Positions 1 to 4,895 of a DNA stretch of 5,548 bases are shown here, piece after piece; position 1 is the first letter of the stretch, and every line of letters starts with the position of its first letter. Source of the stretch: Betaproteobacteria bacterium (GTDB lineage Bacteria; Pseudomonadota; Gammaproteobacteria; Burkholderiales; SG8-39). Below the pieces are notes generated by a model, which had not been told where the DNA came from, ran no database searches, and was given only the letters and a program-made list of their open reading frames with translations. Both the position numbers and the translations under genes were made by a program. The stretch lies in the NCBI GenBank assembly GCA_029865405.1, contig JAOUGZ010000211.1, positions 1 to 5,548 on the forward strand, read 5' to 3'.

Positions 1-2
1 AC

Positions 3-248
3 TGGAAGGAGCGCATCGTCCTCGCCGAGCACCGCTACGTGCGCGAGGACGTCGAGTTCGGCCTCGCCTTTCTCGTCTCGGTGTGCGAGTGGGCGGGCGT
101 CGCCTGCCCGGTGGCGCGGGGGCTCCTCGCGCTCGGCGCGGCGGTGCTGCAGCGCGATCTGCGCGCGGGGCCGCGCACGCTGGAGGCGCTCGGGCTCGCC
201 GGGCTGTCGCGCGACGCGCTGCACAGGCTGCTGCAGGAGGGCGCGTGA
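3..248 (+). CDS. NAD/NADP octopine/nopaline dehydrogenase family protein, C-terminal 81 residues (5' end outside window)
   Basis: The reading frame is open from the left edge and ends with TGA at 246-248, so only the C-terminal helical domain is seen. The segment HRYVREDVEFGLAF near the edge, followed by CEWAGVACPV and later RTLEALGLAGLS, matches the end of the octopine/nopaline dehydrogenase family (PF02317), where a 'RY-x-x-ED-V-x-x-GL' stretch is followed by a helix, a G-V-x-x-P turn and a closing 'grTLe-lGL' motif. Family members reversibly and reductively couple an amino acid to a 2-oxo acid, or oxidise such opine-like secondary amines, using NAD(P)H. Many bacterial members are uncharacterised. 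The Rossmann domain and catalytic His would lie upstream. The gene overlaps the next one by 4 bp (GTGA), so the two are probably translationally coupled in one operon with the TRAP genes. The family is fairly secure; the substrate is unknown. Confidence 0.82.
   Translation, partial: WKERIVLAEHRYVREDVEFGLAFLVSVCEWAGVACPVARGLLALGAAVLQRDLRAGPRTLEALGLAGLSRDALHRLLQEGA
235..240 (+). promoter_or_regulatory. Ribosome binding site that decides the GTG start at 245
   Basis: A perfect AGGAGG lies 4 bases before the GTG at 245-247, inside the end of the opine dehydrogenase-like gene. It supports the GTG over the in-frame ATG at 278-280, which would remove the first strand and the first glycines of the NAD-binding fold. 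Confidence 0.7.
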
Positions 249-1264
249 CGCGCATCGTCGCGCTCGGCGCCGGGCGCATGGGTCGGGGCATCGGCCACGT
301 CTTCGCCTACGCGGGCCACCGCGTCGACATCCTCGACTTCAAGGCGCGCGCGCCGGAAGCGGGCGGGCGACTGCGCGCGGCGGCGCATGCCGAGATCGGC
401 GCCAACCTCGCGCTGCTGCGCGATCTCGCGGTGCTGGACGAAGCGCAGTGCCAGGCGATCCTCGGCCGCATCCGCGTGCTGCCGCTGGAAGAGGCCCCGG
501 CCGCTCTCGGCGCGGCCGACGTGGTGTTCGAGGGCGTGACCGAGACGCTGGAGGCCAAGCGCGATGCGTTTGCGCGCGCCTGCACGCACCTGCGGCCGGA
601 GGCGATCATCGCCTCGACCACCTCGTCGATGCTCGCCGATGCGCTCGCCGCGCTGGTCAGCCACCCGCAGCGCTTCATCAATGCGCACTTCCTCAATCCG
701 GCGTACCTCATCCCGCTGGTCGAAGTAAGTCCCGCCGCGGCGACGGCGGAGGACACGTTCGCGAAGATGAAGGCGCTGCTCGAATCGGCGGGCAAGGTGG
801 TGGTGCGCTGCGCGCCGTCGCCGGGGTACATCGTCCCGCGGCTGCAGGCGGCGGCGATGAACGAGGCGGCGCGCCTGGTCGAGGAGGGCGTGGCGACGCC
901 GGCGGACATCGACCGCGCCGTGCGCGCGGGTTTCGGGCCGCGCTATACGGCGATGGGCATGTGCGAGTTCATCGACTACGGCGGGCTCGACATCCTCTAC
1001 TACGCGTCGCAATCGATGGCGCGCGCGCTCGATGCGCCGCGCTACGCGCCGCCGGCGATCGTTGCGCGGCTGATGGCCGAGGGCAAGCGCGGCGCGCGCG
1101 ACGGCGAGGGCCTGCACGACTGGCGCGGGCGCGACATGGCCGCCTACCAGAAGGATCTCATCGCGCGCTACGTGACCCTGTTCGCGCAGCTCAAGCTCTT
1201 GCCGCCGCCGGGGGCAGCCGATAGACTCGACGCGCAAGATCCCAAGGAGGGGAAAAGTTCATGA
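245..1264 (+). CDS. 3-hydroxyacyl-CoA dehydrogenase family protein (NAD-dependent), 339 aa
   Basis: This is a soluble two-domain oxidoreductase of the 3-hydroxyacyl-CoA / 3-hydroxybutyryl-CoA dehydrogenase family, which also contains L-carnitine and L-gulonate dehydrogenases. The NAD-binding N-terminus starts at once with the glycine loop GAGRMG (residues 8-13), and an Asp at 31 ends the second strand, as expected for NAD preference. The active-site landmarks are TTSS (Ser127), NAHFLNP (His148) and PLVEV (Glu160), spaced as in human HADH Ser137, His158 and Glu170. The C-terminal domain begins near 193 (PGYIVPRL) and continues with MNEAARLVEEG and EFIDYGGLDILYYAS. At the position of HADH Asn208 there is Pro198, which is unusual against the classical enzymes but may be typical of this subfamily. 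The GTG start overlaps the preceding stop, and the TGA stop overlaps the dctP ATG (ATGA). The likely role is oxidation of a 3-hydroxy acid or its CoA ester in the pathway served by the TRAP importer; the exact substrate is not determinable. Confidence 0.88.
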   Translation: MTRIVALGAGRMGRGIGHVFAYAGHRVDILDFKARAPEAGGRLRAAAHAEIGANLALLRDLAVLDEAQCQAILGRIRVLPLEEAPAALGAADVVFEGVTETLEAKRDAFARACTHLRPEAIIASTTSSMLADALAALVSHPQRFINAHFLNPAYLIPLVEVSPAAATAEDTFAKMKALLESAGKVVVRCAPSPGYIVPRLQAAAMNEAARLVEEGVATPADIDRAVRAGFGPRYTAMGMCEFIDYGGLDILYYASQSMARALDAPRYAPPAIVARLMAEGKRGARDGEGLHDWRGRDMAAYQKDLIARYVTLFAQLKLLPPPGAADRLDAQDPKEGKSS

Positions 1265-2214
1265 AACGACAAGTCGTAGTCGCGCTTATCGTCTCGCTGC
1301 TCGCCGCCGCGCCCTTCGCCGGCGCCGAGGAGGCAAAGCTCAAGGCCGCTTCGTTCCTGCCGGTGCGCTCGATCGTCGCCAAGCAGTTCGTGCGCTTCGT
1401 GGAGGAAACCAACAAGCAATGCGCCGGCAGGGTGAACATCAGCGTCGTCGGCCCGGAGGCCGTGCCTTCGCTCGAGCAGTGGAACGCGGTCAAGAACGGC
1501 GTCGTCGACATGCACTACGGCCCGCCGAACTACTGGCGCGGGGTGGTGCCGGCGGGCGACGTGATCAGCGTGGCGCGCAACGAGTCCGAGGAGCAGCGCA
1601 AGAACGGCGCCTGGGCGATGATCAACGAGGAGTACAACAGGAAGCTGAACGCGTACTACCTGACGCACCTGTTCAACGGCGTGCGTTTCCACCTCTACAC
1701 CACCAAGCCCGCCAGGGACGGCAAGTTCGAGGGCATGCGGCTGCGCTCGGTGCCGATCTACGACGCCTTCTTCAAGTCGCTCGGCGCGCAGCCGGTGCGC
1801 ATGGCGCCGCCCGACGTGTACACCGCCCTGGAGCGCAACACCGTCGAGGGCTACGGCTGGCCGCTCTGGGGCATCCAGGACTTCGGCTGGGACAAGTACA
1901 CCAAGTTCCGCCACGACCCGGGCTTCATCAGCGCCGCAGTCGCCGTGATCCTCAACCTGGACAAGTGGAAGGGGCTGGCGGCGGAGCAGCGCGACTGCCT
2001 GACGCGGATGTCGCTCTGGGTGGAAGGCGAGTGGCCGAAGTGGCGCGCCGCCGAGGACGCCGTGCAGAAGGCCGCCCAGGAGAAGTCCGGCATCAAGGCC
2101 GTCGACATGGGCGCGAACTTCGCGCTGCAGGCCGAGGAGATCTACTGGCAGGACCTCGCCAAGGGCGACGCCGAGTTCGTGAAGAAGATCCGGCCGCTGC
2201 TGAGCGGCAAGTAG
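1261..2214 (+). CDS. dctP: TRAP transporter substrate-binding protein, DctP family, 317 aa
   Basis: This is the periplasmic solute receptor of a tripartite ATP-independent (TRAP) transporter; it binds an organic acid and hands it to the DctQM membrane part. Residues 1-22 form a classic Sec signal peptide (MKRQ, hydrophobic VVVALIVSLLAAAPFA, likely cut after AGA); no lipobox Cys is present, so it should be soluble. DctP landmarks follow: GMRLRSVPIYDAFFKSLGAQPV (159-179; Arg162 is the likely carboxylate-binding Arg of the family) and DVYTALERNTVEGYGWP (185-201), which is the usual 'evYtALqrG-vvDG' region but ends in GYGWP rather than the common DGqEN. That places it in a divergent DctP subgroup, so the ligand may differ from C4-dicarboxylates. 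AAGGAGG at 1244-1250 lies 10 bases before the ATG and supports the start. The gene overlaps the dehydrogenase by 4 bp and is followed after one base by dctQ. The symbol is family-level only. Confidence 0.93.
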   Translation: MKRQVVVALIVSLLAAAPFAGAEEAKLKAASFLPVRSIVAKQFVRFVEETNKQCAGRVNISVVGPEAVPSLEQWNAVKNGVVDMHYGPPNYWRGVVPAGDVISVARNESEEQRKNGAWAMINEEYNRKLNAYYLTHLFNGVRFHLYTTKPARDGKFEGMRLRSVPIYDAFFKSLGAQPVRMAPPDVYTALERNTVEGYGWPLWGIQDFGWDKYTKFRHDPGFISAAVAVILNLDKWKGLAAEQRDCLTRMSLWVEGEWPKWRAAEDAVQKAAQEKSGIKAVDMGANFALQAEEIYWQDLAKGDAEFVKKIRPLLSGK

Positions 2215-2215
2215 C

Positions 2216-2728
2216 TTGAGACGAGGCGCGGGCGCGCCGCTCGATCGGCTGGTCGACGCGCTCGCCATGGTCGCCGGCGCGCTGCTGTGCGCGCTCGTCG
2301 TACTGACCTGCGTCGACGTGGCGGCGCGTACGTTCAAGCTGTTCGCCACGCCGTGGACGCTCGACATCGCGGAGTACATGCTCTACGCGATCACGTTCCT
2401 CGGCGCGCCCTGGGTGCTGCGCGAAGACGGCCACATCGCGATCGAGATCTTCGTCGAGCAGCTGACGCCGCGCGCGCGCCGCGCGGTGCGCCGGGGCAGC
2501 GACGCGCTGGGCGCCCTCATCTGCGCCGTGCTGCTCTACTACACCGGCCGCGTCTTCTGGCGCTCGTACAGCGCGAACAACCTCGTTTACGAGACCTTCG
2601 TCTTTCCCGAGTGGTACCTGTACAGCATCGCGCCGCCCGTATTCCTGCTGCTGCTGCTGCTGCTCGCGCGCCGCGCGCTGCGGCCCCTGGAGCTGGAAGC
2701 GCGCGAGCCGCCCCGCGAGGGCGTGTAG
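2216..2728 (+). CDS. dctQ: TRAP transporter small permease, DctQ family, 170 aa
   Basis: This is the small inner-membrane subunit of the TRAP transporter, which docks the binding protein and scaffolds the large permease. The length and the four hydrophobic spans (about residues 14-34, 52-70, 97-115 and 133-151) fit DctQ (PF04290). The polar stretch after the second span, REDGHIAIEIFVEQL (69-83), is the family's typical 'R-x-x-GHI-x-x-x' motif. The fourth span contains seven Leu in a row. The start is uncertain: TTG at 2216, one base after the dctP stop, keeps the whole first span and allows coupled translation, but has no good ribosome binding site. The next in-frame ATG, at 2267, would cut into the first span. 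The stop at 2726-2728 abuts the dctM ATG. Family identity is secure from membrane pattern, motif and context. Confidence 0.9.
   Translation: MRRGAGAPLDRLVDALAMVAGALLCALVVLTCVDVAARTFKLFATPWTLDIAEYMLYAITFLGAPWVLREDGHIAIEIFVEQLTPRARRAVRRGSDALGALICAVLLYYTGRVFWRSYSANNLVYETFVFPEWYLYSIAPPVFLLLLLLLARRALRPLELEAREPPREGV
2645..2662 (+). repeat. (CTG)6 microsatellite in dctQ
   Basis: Six consecutive CTG codons followed by CTC encode seven Leu in the last membrane span of DctQ. A run of six identical triplets in a coding region could vary in copy number by slippage, but any change by whole units would keep the frame and only lengthen or shorten the hydrophobic span. Biased Leu codon use in a high-GC genome is an adequate alternative explanation. 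Confidence 0.8.
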
Positions 2729-4042
2729 ATGGCGTGGTACGAGATCCTGCTCGTGCTCCTGGGCACGCTGGTGCTGTTCATGGCGATCGGCCTGCCGGTG
2801 GTGTTCGCCTTTTTCGCCACCAACCTCATCGGCGCCTACGTCTTCATGGGCGGGGAGAACGGCATCCTGCAGCTCGTGCGCAACGCCGTGGACTCGGTGC
2901 AGAGCTTCGCGCTGCTGCCGATCCCGCTGTTCATCCTCATGGGGGAGATCATGTTCCACACCGGCGTCGCCGCGCGCGCCATCGACGCGGTGGACAAGCT
3001 GATCGCGCGCGTGCCGGGGCGATTGTCGCTGGTGGCGATCGTCGGCGGCACGATCTTTTCCTCGCTTTCGGGCTCGACCATCGCCAACACGGCGATGCTC
3101 GGCTCGACGCTGCTGCCGGAGATGTACCGGCGCGGCTACAAGCCCTCGATCGCCATCGGCCCGATCGTCGCCGTGGGCGGCCTCGCCATGCTCATCCCGC
3201 CCTCGGCACTCGCGGTGCTGCTCGGCTCGATCGCGCAGATCCCGATCGGCGAGCTGCTCATCGCCTCGATCGTGCCGGCGCTGATCCTCGCCGCGATGTT
3301 CTTCGGCTACGTGATCCTGCGCTGCCGCTTCGATCCTTCGCTCGCGCCGCCCTACGAAGTCCAGGCCCTGGGCTGGCGCGAGCGCCTGATGCCGTTCGTG
3401 AAGTACGTGCTGCCGCTGTCGGCGATCTTCCTCGTCGTGGTCGGCTCGATCATCGGCGGCATCGCCACGCCGACCGAGTCCGCCGCCCTTGGCGCCGCCG
3501 CGTCGCTGATCGCCGCTGCGGCCTACCGGCGGCTCAACCGGCGCAACTTCGTGGTGTCCATCCGCCAGACGCTGCGCTTCACGGTGATGACGCTGTTCAT
3601 CATCTGCGGCTCGATCACCTTCTCGCAGATCATGGCTTTCTCGCAGGCCTCGAACGGTCTGTCGGCGGCGGTGCTCGGTGTCGGCCTCGCGCCGATCGTC
3701 CTGCTCGCGGGCATGCTGCTGATCCTGCTGTTCCTCGGCTGCTTCATGGATCAGGTGAGCATGATGATGATCACGGTGCCCCTGTTCATGCCGCTGGTGC
3801 AGCAGTTCGGCTTCGAGCCGGTCTGGTTCGGCGTGCTGATGCTGATGTGCCTGGAGATCAGTCTGGCGACGCCGCCGTTCGGCCTCCTGCTGTTCGTCGC
3901 CAAGGGCGCCTCGCCCGAGACGTCGATGCGCGACATCATCGTCTCGGTCGCGCCTTTCGTCGCGCTCGCGCTGTCGGTGGTGGTGCTGCTGATCGCGGTG
4001 CCGGAGCTCACGCTCTGGCTGCCGCGGCTGATGGCGCCTTAG
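2729..4042 (+). CDS. dctM: TRAP transporter large permease, DctM family, 437 aa
   Basis: This is the ion-coupled (usually Na+) transport subunit of the TRAP system, an integral inner-membrane protein of the ion transporter superfamily. Length and hydrophobicity fit a complete DctM (PF06808). Recognisable motifs, in order, are PIPLFILMGEI (64-74), the first re-entrant loop region GGTIFSSLSGSTIANTAMLG (106-125), the conserved MLIPPS (154-159), GIATPTESAALGA (244-256), CFMDQVSMMMITVPLFMP (338-355) and LATPPFGLLLFV (379-390). The paired SGST and ATPTE elements sit in the two inverted structural repeats that form the substrate and Na+ sites. The ATG directly follows the dctQ stop with no gap, and GAGG at 2717-2720 lies 8 bases upstream. 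The gene ends the metabolic operon: the next gene is unrelated, AT-richer and has its own promoter. The TAG stop lies at the left edge of an inverted repeat. The symbol is family-level. Confidence 0.95.
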   Translation: MAWYEILLVLLGTLVLFMAIGLPVVFAFFATNLIGAYVFMGGENGILQLVRNAVDSVQSFALLPIPLFILMGEIMFHTGVAARAIDAVDKLIARVPGRLSLVAIVGGTIFSSLSGSTIANTAMLGSTLLPEMYRRGYKPSIAIGPIVAVGGLAMLIPPSALAVLLGSIAQIPIGELLIASIVPALILAAMFFGYVILRCRFDPSLAPPYEVQALGWRERLMPFVKYVLPLSAIFLVVVGSIIGGIATPTESAALGAAASLIAAAAYRRLNRRNFVVSIRQTLRFTVMTLFIICGSITFSQIMAFSQASNGLSAAVLGVGLAPIVLLAGMLLILLFLGCFMDQVSMMMITVPLFMPLVQQFGFEPVWFGVLMLMCLEISLATPPFGLLLFVAKGASPETSMRDIIVSVAPFVALALSVVVLLIAVPELTLWLPRLMAP

Positions 4043-4056
4043 TTAGCGGTGCTAAC
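4042..4056. repeat. Perfect inverted repeat at the dctM stop codon
   Basis: GTTAGC (4042-4047) and GCTAAC (4051-4056) are exact reverse complements around GGT. The first G is the last base of the dctM TAG stop. The arms are only 6 bp, and the only T-run is TTTT eight bases later, so this is a weak candidate terminator. It has the same geometry (3-bp centre) as the toxin operator about 70 bp downstream, so it could be a second repressor site or an insertion boundary. Function is not established. Confidence 0.55.
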
Positions 4057-4117
4057 GGTCGAAGTTTTCCGCTTCCCCGGCAATCTGCCCACGAGACGTC
4101 CGGGATTTCGTTCATGG

Positions 4118-4146
4118 TTGCCGGCTATACGCGTGCCGCGTATAGT
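4118..4146 (+). promoter_or_regulatory. Predicted sigma-70 promoter of the toxin-antitoxin pair
   Basis: TTGCCG (4118-4123, 4 of 6 to TTGACA) and TATAGT (4141-4146, 5 of 6 to TATAAT) are separated by exactly 17 bp. The expected transcription start, about 7 bases after the -10 box, is 4152-4155, which coincides with the toxin ATG at 4154. There is no ribosome binding site before that ATG. The spacer and -10 box are covered by the inverted repeat at 4125-4145, so a repressor bound there would block RNA polymerase. Confidence 0.6.
4125..4145. promoter_or_regulatory. Palindromic operator, probable antitoxin autoregulation site
   Basis: CTATACGCG (4125-4133) and CGCGTATAG (4137-4145) are perfect 9-bp inverted arms around a 3-bp centre. 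The site lies 8 bp before the toxin ATG and overlaps the predicted promoter. Type II TA operons are normally repressed by their DNA-binding antitoxin at such palindromes. The downstream antitoxin has a helix-turn-helix, so it is the obvious ligand. The palindrome is seen directly; the binding partner is inferred. Confidence 0.7.
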
Positions 4147-4153
4147 TCGAGAC

Positions 4154-4474
4154 ATGGTCTTTGTCGAGCTCACGCCGTTCATCGCATTTCGTACCGAGCA
4201 CTGGAACGACGAAGACCTGCGCGGCCTGCAGAATTTCCTGCTGGCCACGCCGGACGCAGGCGACGTCATCTCGGGCGGGTCCGGTTTGCGCAAGCTGCGC
4301 TGGGCTGTAAGAGGACGTGGAAAACGGGGTGGCGCGAGGGTGATCTACTACCGGCATGTGCCGATGGAGCGCATCTACCTGATTTACGCTTACGTGAAAA
4401 GCGCGCAAGCTGACCTGACACCTAAGCAGATCAAGACGCTCGCACAACTGATGAAGGAAATTGAAAATGGATAA
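4154..4474 (+). CDS. RelE/HigB-like type II toxin, 106 aa
   Basis: This small basic protein belongs to the RelE/ParE superfamily, whose members of this type are usually ribosome-dependent mRNA interferases in the cytoplasm. The diagnostic core is GSGLRKLRWAVRGRGKRGGARVIYY (42-66), followed by the hydrophobic strand MERIYLIYAYVKSAQADLTP (71-90) and a C-terminal helix ending LAQLMKEIENG. The Arg/Lys cluster (Arg46, Lys47, Arg49, Arg53, Lys57, Arg62) and Tyr65/Tyr66 are where this family carries its RNA-binding and catalytic residues. The N-terminus (MVFVELTPF-IAFRTEHWNDEDLRGLQNFLL) also fits. ATG 4154 is chosen because family proteins begin just before the 'F-x-E-T-P-F' strand; the open frame continues upstream to a GTG at 4049, but that would put the promoter and operator inside the gene. 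The toxin lies upstream of its antitoxin, as in higBA, and overlaps it by 8 bp. Composition is lower in GC than the TRAP operon, suggesting acquisition. Confidence 0.9.
   Translation: MVFVELTPFIAFRTEHWNDEDLRGLQNFLLATPDAGDVISGGSGLRKLRWAVRGRGKRGGARVIYYRHVPMERIYLIYAYVKSAQADLTPKQIKTLAQLMKEIENG
4454..4458 (+). promoter_or_regulatory. Ribosome binding site of the antitoxin
   Basis: AAGGA ends 8 bases before ATG 4467, inside the toxin gene. It favours ATG 4467 over the in-frame TTG at 4461, which is only 2 bases away from the site. The antitoxin therefore has its own strong translation signal, while the toxin start has none. Confidence 0.65.
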
Positions 4475-4757
4475 ACAGCATTTCGACCAACTTGTCAAAG
4501 GTGTGCGCGAAATGAAGCGCCATATGGCTGGCAAGAGTGTGCGTGGCGCAAGAACGACCGAACTGCCTGTGCCGGACGTGCGCACCATCCGCGAAGCAGC
4601 TCAAATCAGCCAGAGCCAGTTCGCGAAACTGATTGGGGTAAACCTGCGCACGTTGCAGAACTGGGAGCAGCACCGCACGCAGCCCACGGGACCCGCCAAG
4701 GCGCTGCTCAAGATCGTTGCTTCAAACCCGAAGGCGATCGAAGCGTTACATGAATGA
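4467..4757 (+). CDS. nadS: NadS/HigA-like helix-turn-helix antitoxin, 96 aa
   Basis: This is the antitoxin partner of the upstream RelE-like toxin: it should bind and neutralise the toxin and repress the operon. Residues 1-35 (MDKQHFDQLVKGVREM...) are charged and probably toxin-contacting. Residues 38-95 form a Cro/C1 (XRE)-type helix-turn-helix: VRTIREAAQISQSQFAKLIG, then VNLRTLQNWEQHRTQPTGPA, then KALLKIVASNPKAIEAL. The sequence SQSQFAKLIGV followed by RTLQNWEQ is the helix-turn-recognition helix. The start MDK-x-x-F, the RTLQNWEQ core and the PTGPAKALLK tail are the pattern of NadS-family antitoxins; HigA-like is a looser label. ATG 4467 has a ribosome binding site at 4454-4458 and lies within the toxin's last codons (8-bp overlap), so synthesis is probably coupled. 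Its predicted target is the palindrome at 4125-4145. The sequence is intact, with no sign of truncation. Confidence 0.9.
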   Translation: MDKQHFDQLVKGVREMKRHMAGKSVRGARTTELPVPDVRTIREAAQISQSQFAKLIGVNLRTLQNWEQHRTQPTGPAKALLKIVASNPKAIEALHE

Positions 4758-4895
4758 AACAGTAGAAGGCCCGGTGCAACGCGCTCGAAGCGGCTGGTGC
4801 GGGAGCGCTCACGCCGGCGCTACTCCTGCCGCAGCAGTGCCGCCGGAACTTGCGCCAAGTCGCCTCTGGATCACCTCCCGGCCTTCGCCTTCGCC
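4758..4895. other. Intergenic stretch between antitoxin and transposase remnant
   Basis: I see no convincing gene, RNA or terminator in this 138-base gap. It is GC-rich again, unlike the antitoxin gene just before it, and may hold the left end of the IS91-type element. IS91 elements have no long terminal inverted repeats and make no target duplication, so the boundary cannot be read from one copy. Confidence 0.4.

Noticed and set aside
35..2959. Long minus-strand open frames (35-1237, 1168-2379, 2093-2959)
   Set aside because: They lie opposite well-recognised genes, have Arg/His/Ala-rich low-complexity translations, resemble no family and are expected as shadows of high-GC coding DNA.
4042..4068. 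Rho-independent terminator after dctM
   Set aside because: The stem is only 6 bp, includes a stop-codon base, and the four Ts start eight bases beyond it. This does not fit a canonical terminator.
4077..4124. Inverted arms CCGGCAA (4077-4083) and TTGCCGG (4118-4124)
   Set aside because: The arms are 7 bp with a 34-base loop, which can arise by chance in this composition. The right arm is mostly the predicted -35 box.
4049..4153. Upstream GTG start extending the toxin by 35 residues
   Set aside because: The added residues do not resemble toxin N-termini, and the extension would place the promoter and the perfect palindrome inside the coding region.
2287..4413. A 708-codon plus-strand open frame across dctQ, dctM and the toxin
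   Set aside because: It is out of frame with three recognisable genes and its translation is Arg/Ala/Pro-rich with no domain. It is a composition artefact.
4461..4466. TTG start two codons before the antitoxin ATG
   Set aside because: It is only 2 bases from the AAGGA ribosome binding site, whereas ATG 4467 has an ideal 8-base spacing.
4042..4757. The TA pair as an integron gene cassette
   Set aside because: Neither flank shows the paired GTTRRRY and RYYYAAC core sites of an attC. GTTAGC/GCTAAC does not fit the consensus.
4814..4846. CCGGCG / CGCCGG hairpin in the gap after the antitoxin
   Set aside because: A 6-bp GC-only stem with a 21-base loop and no T-run is not supportable as a terminator or RNA in a GC-rich background.
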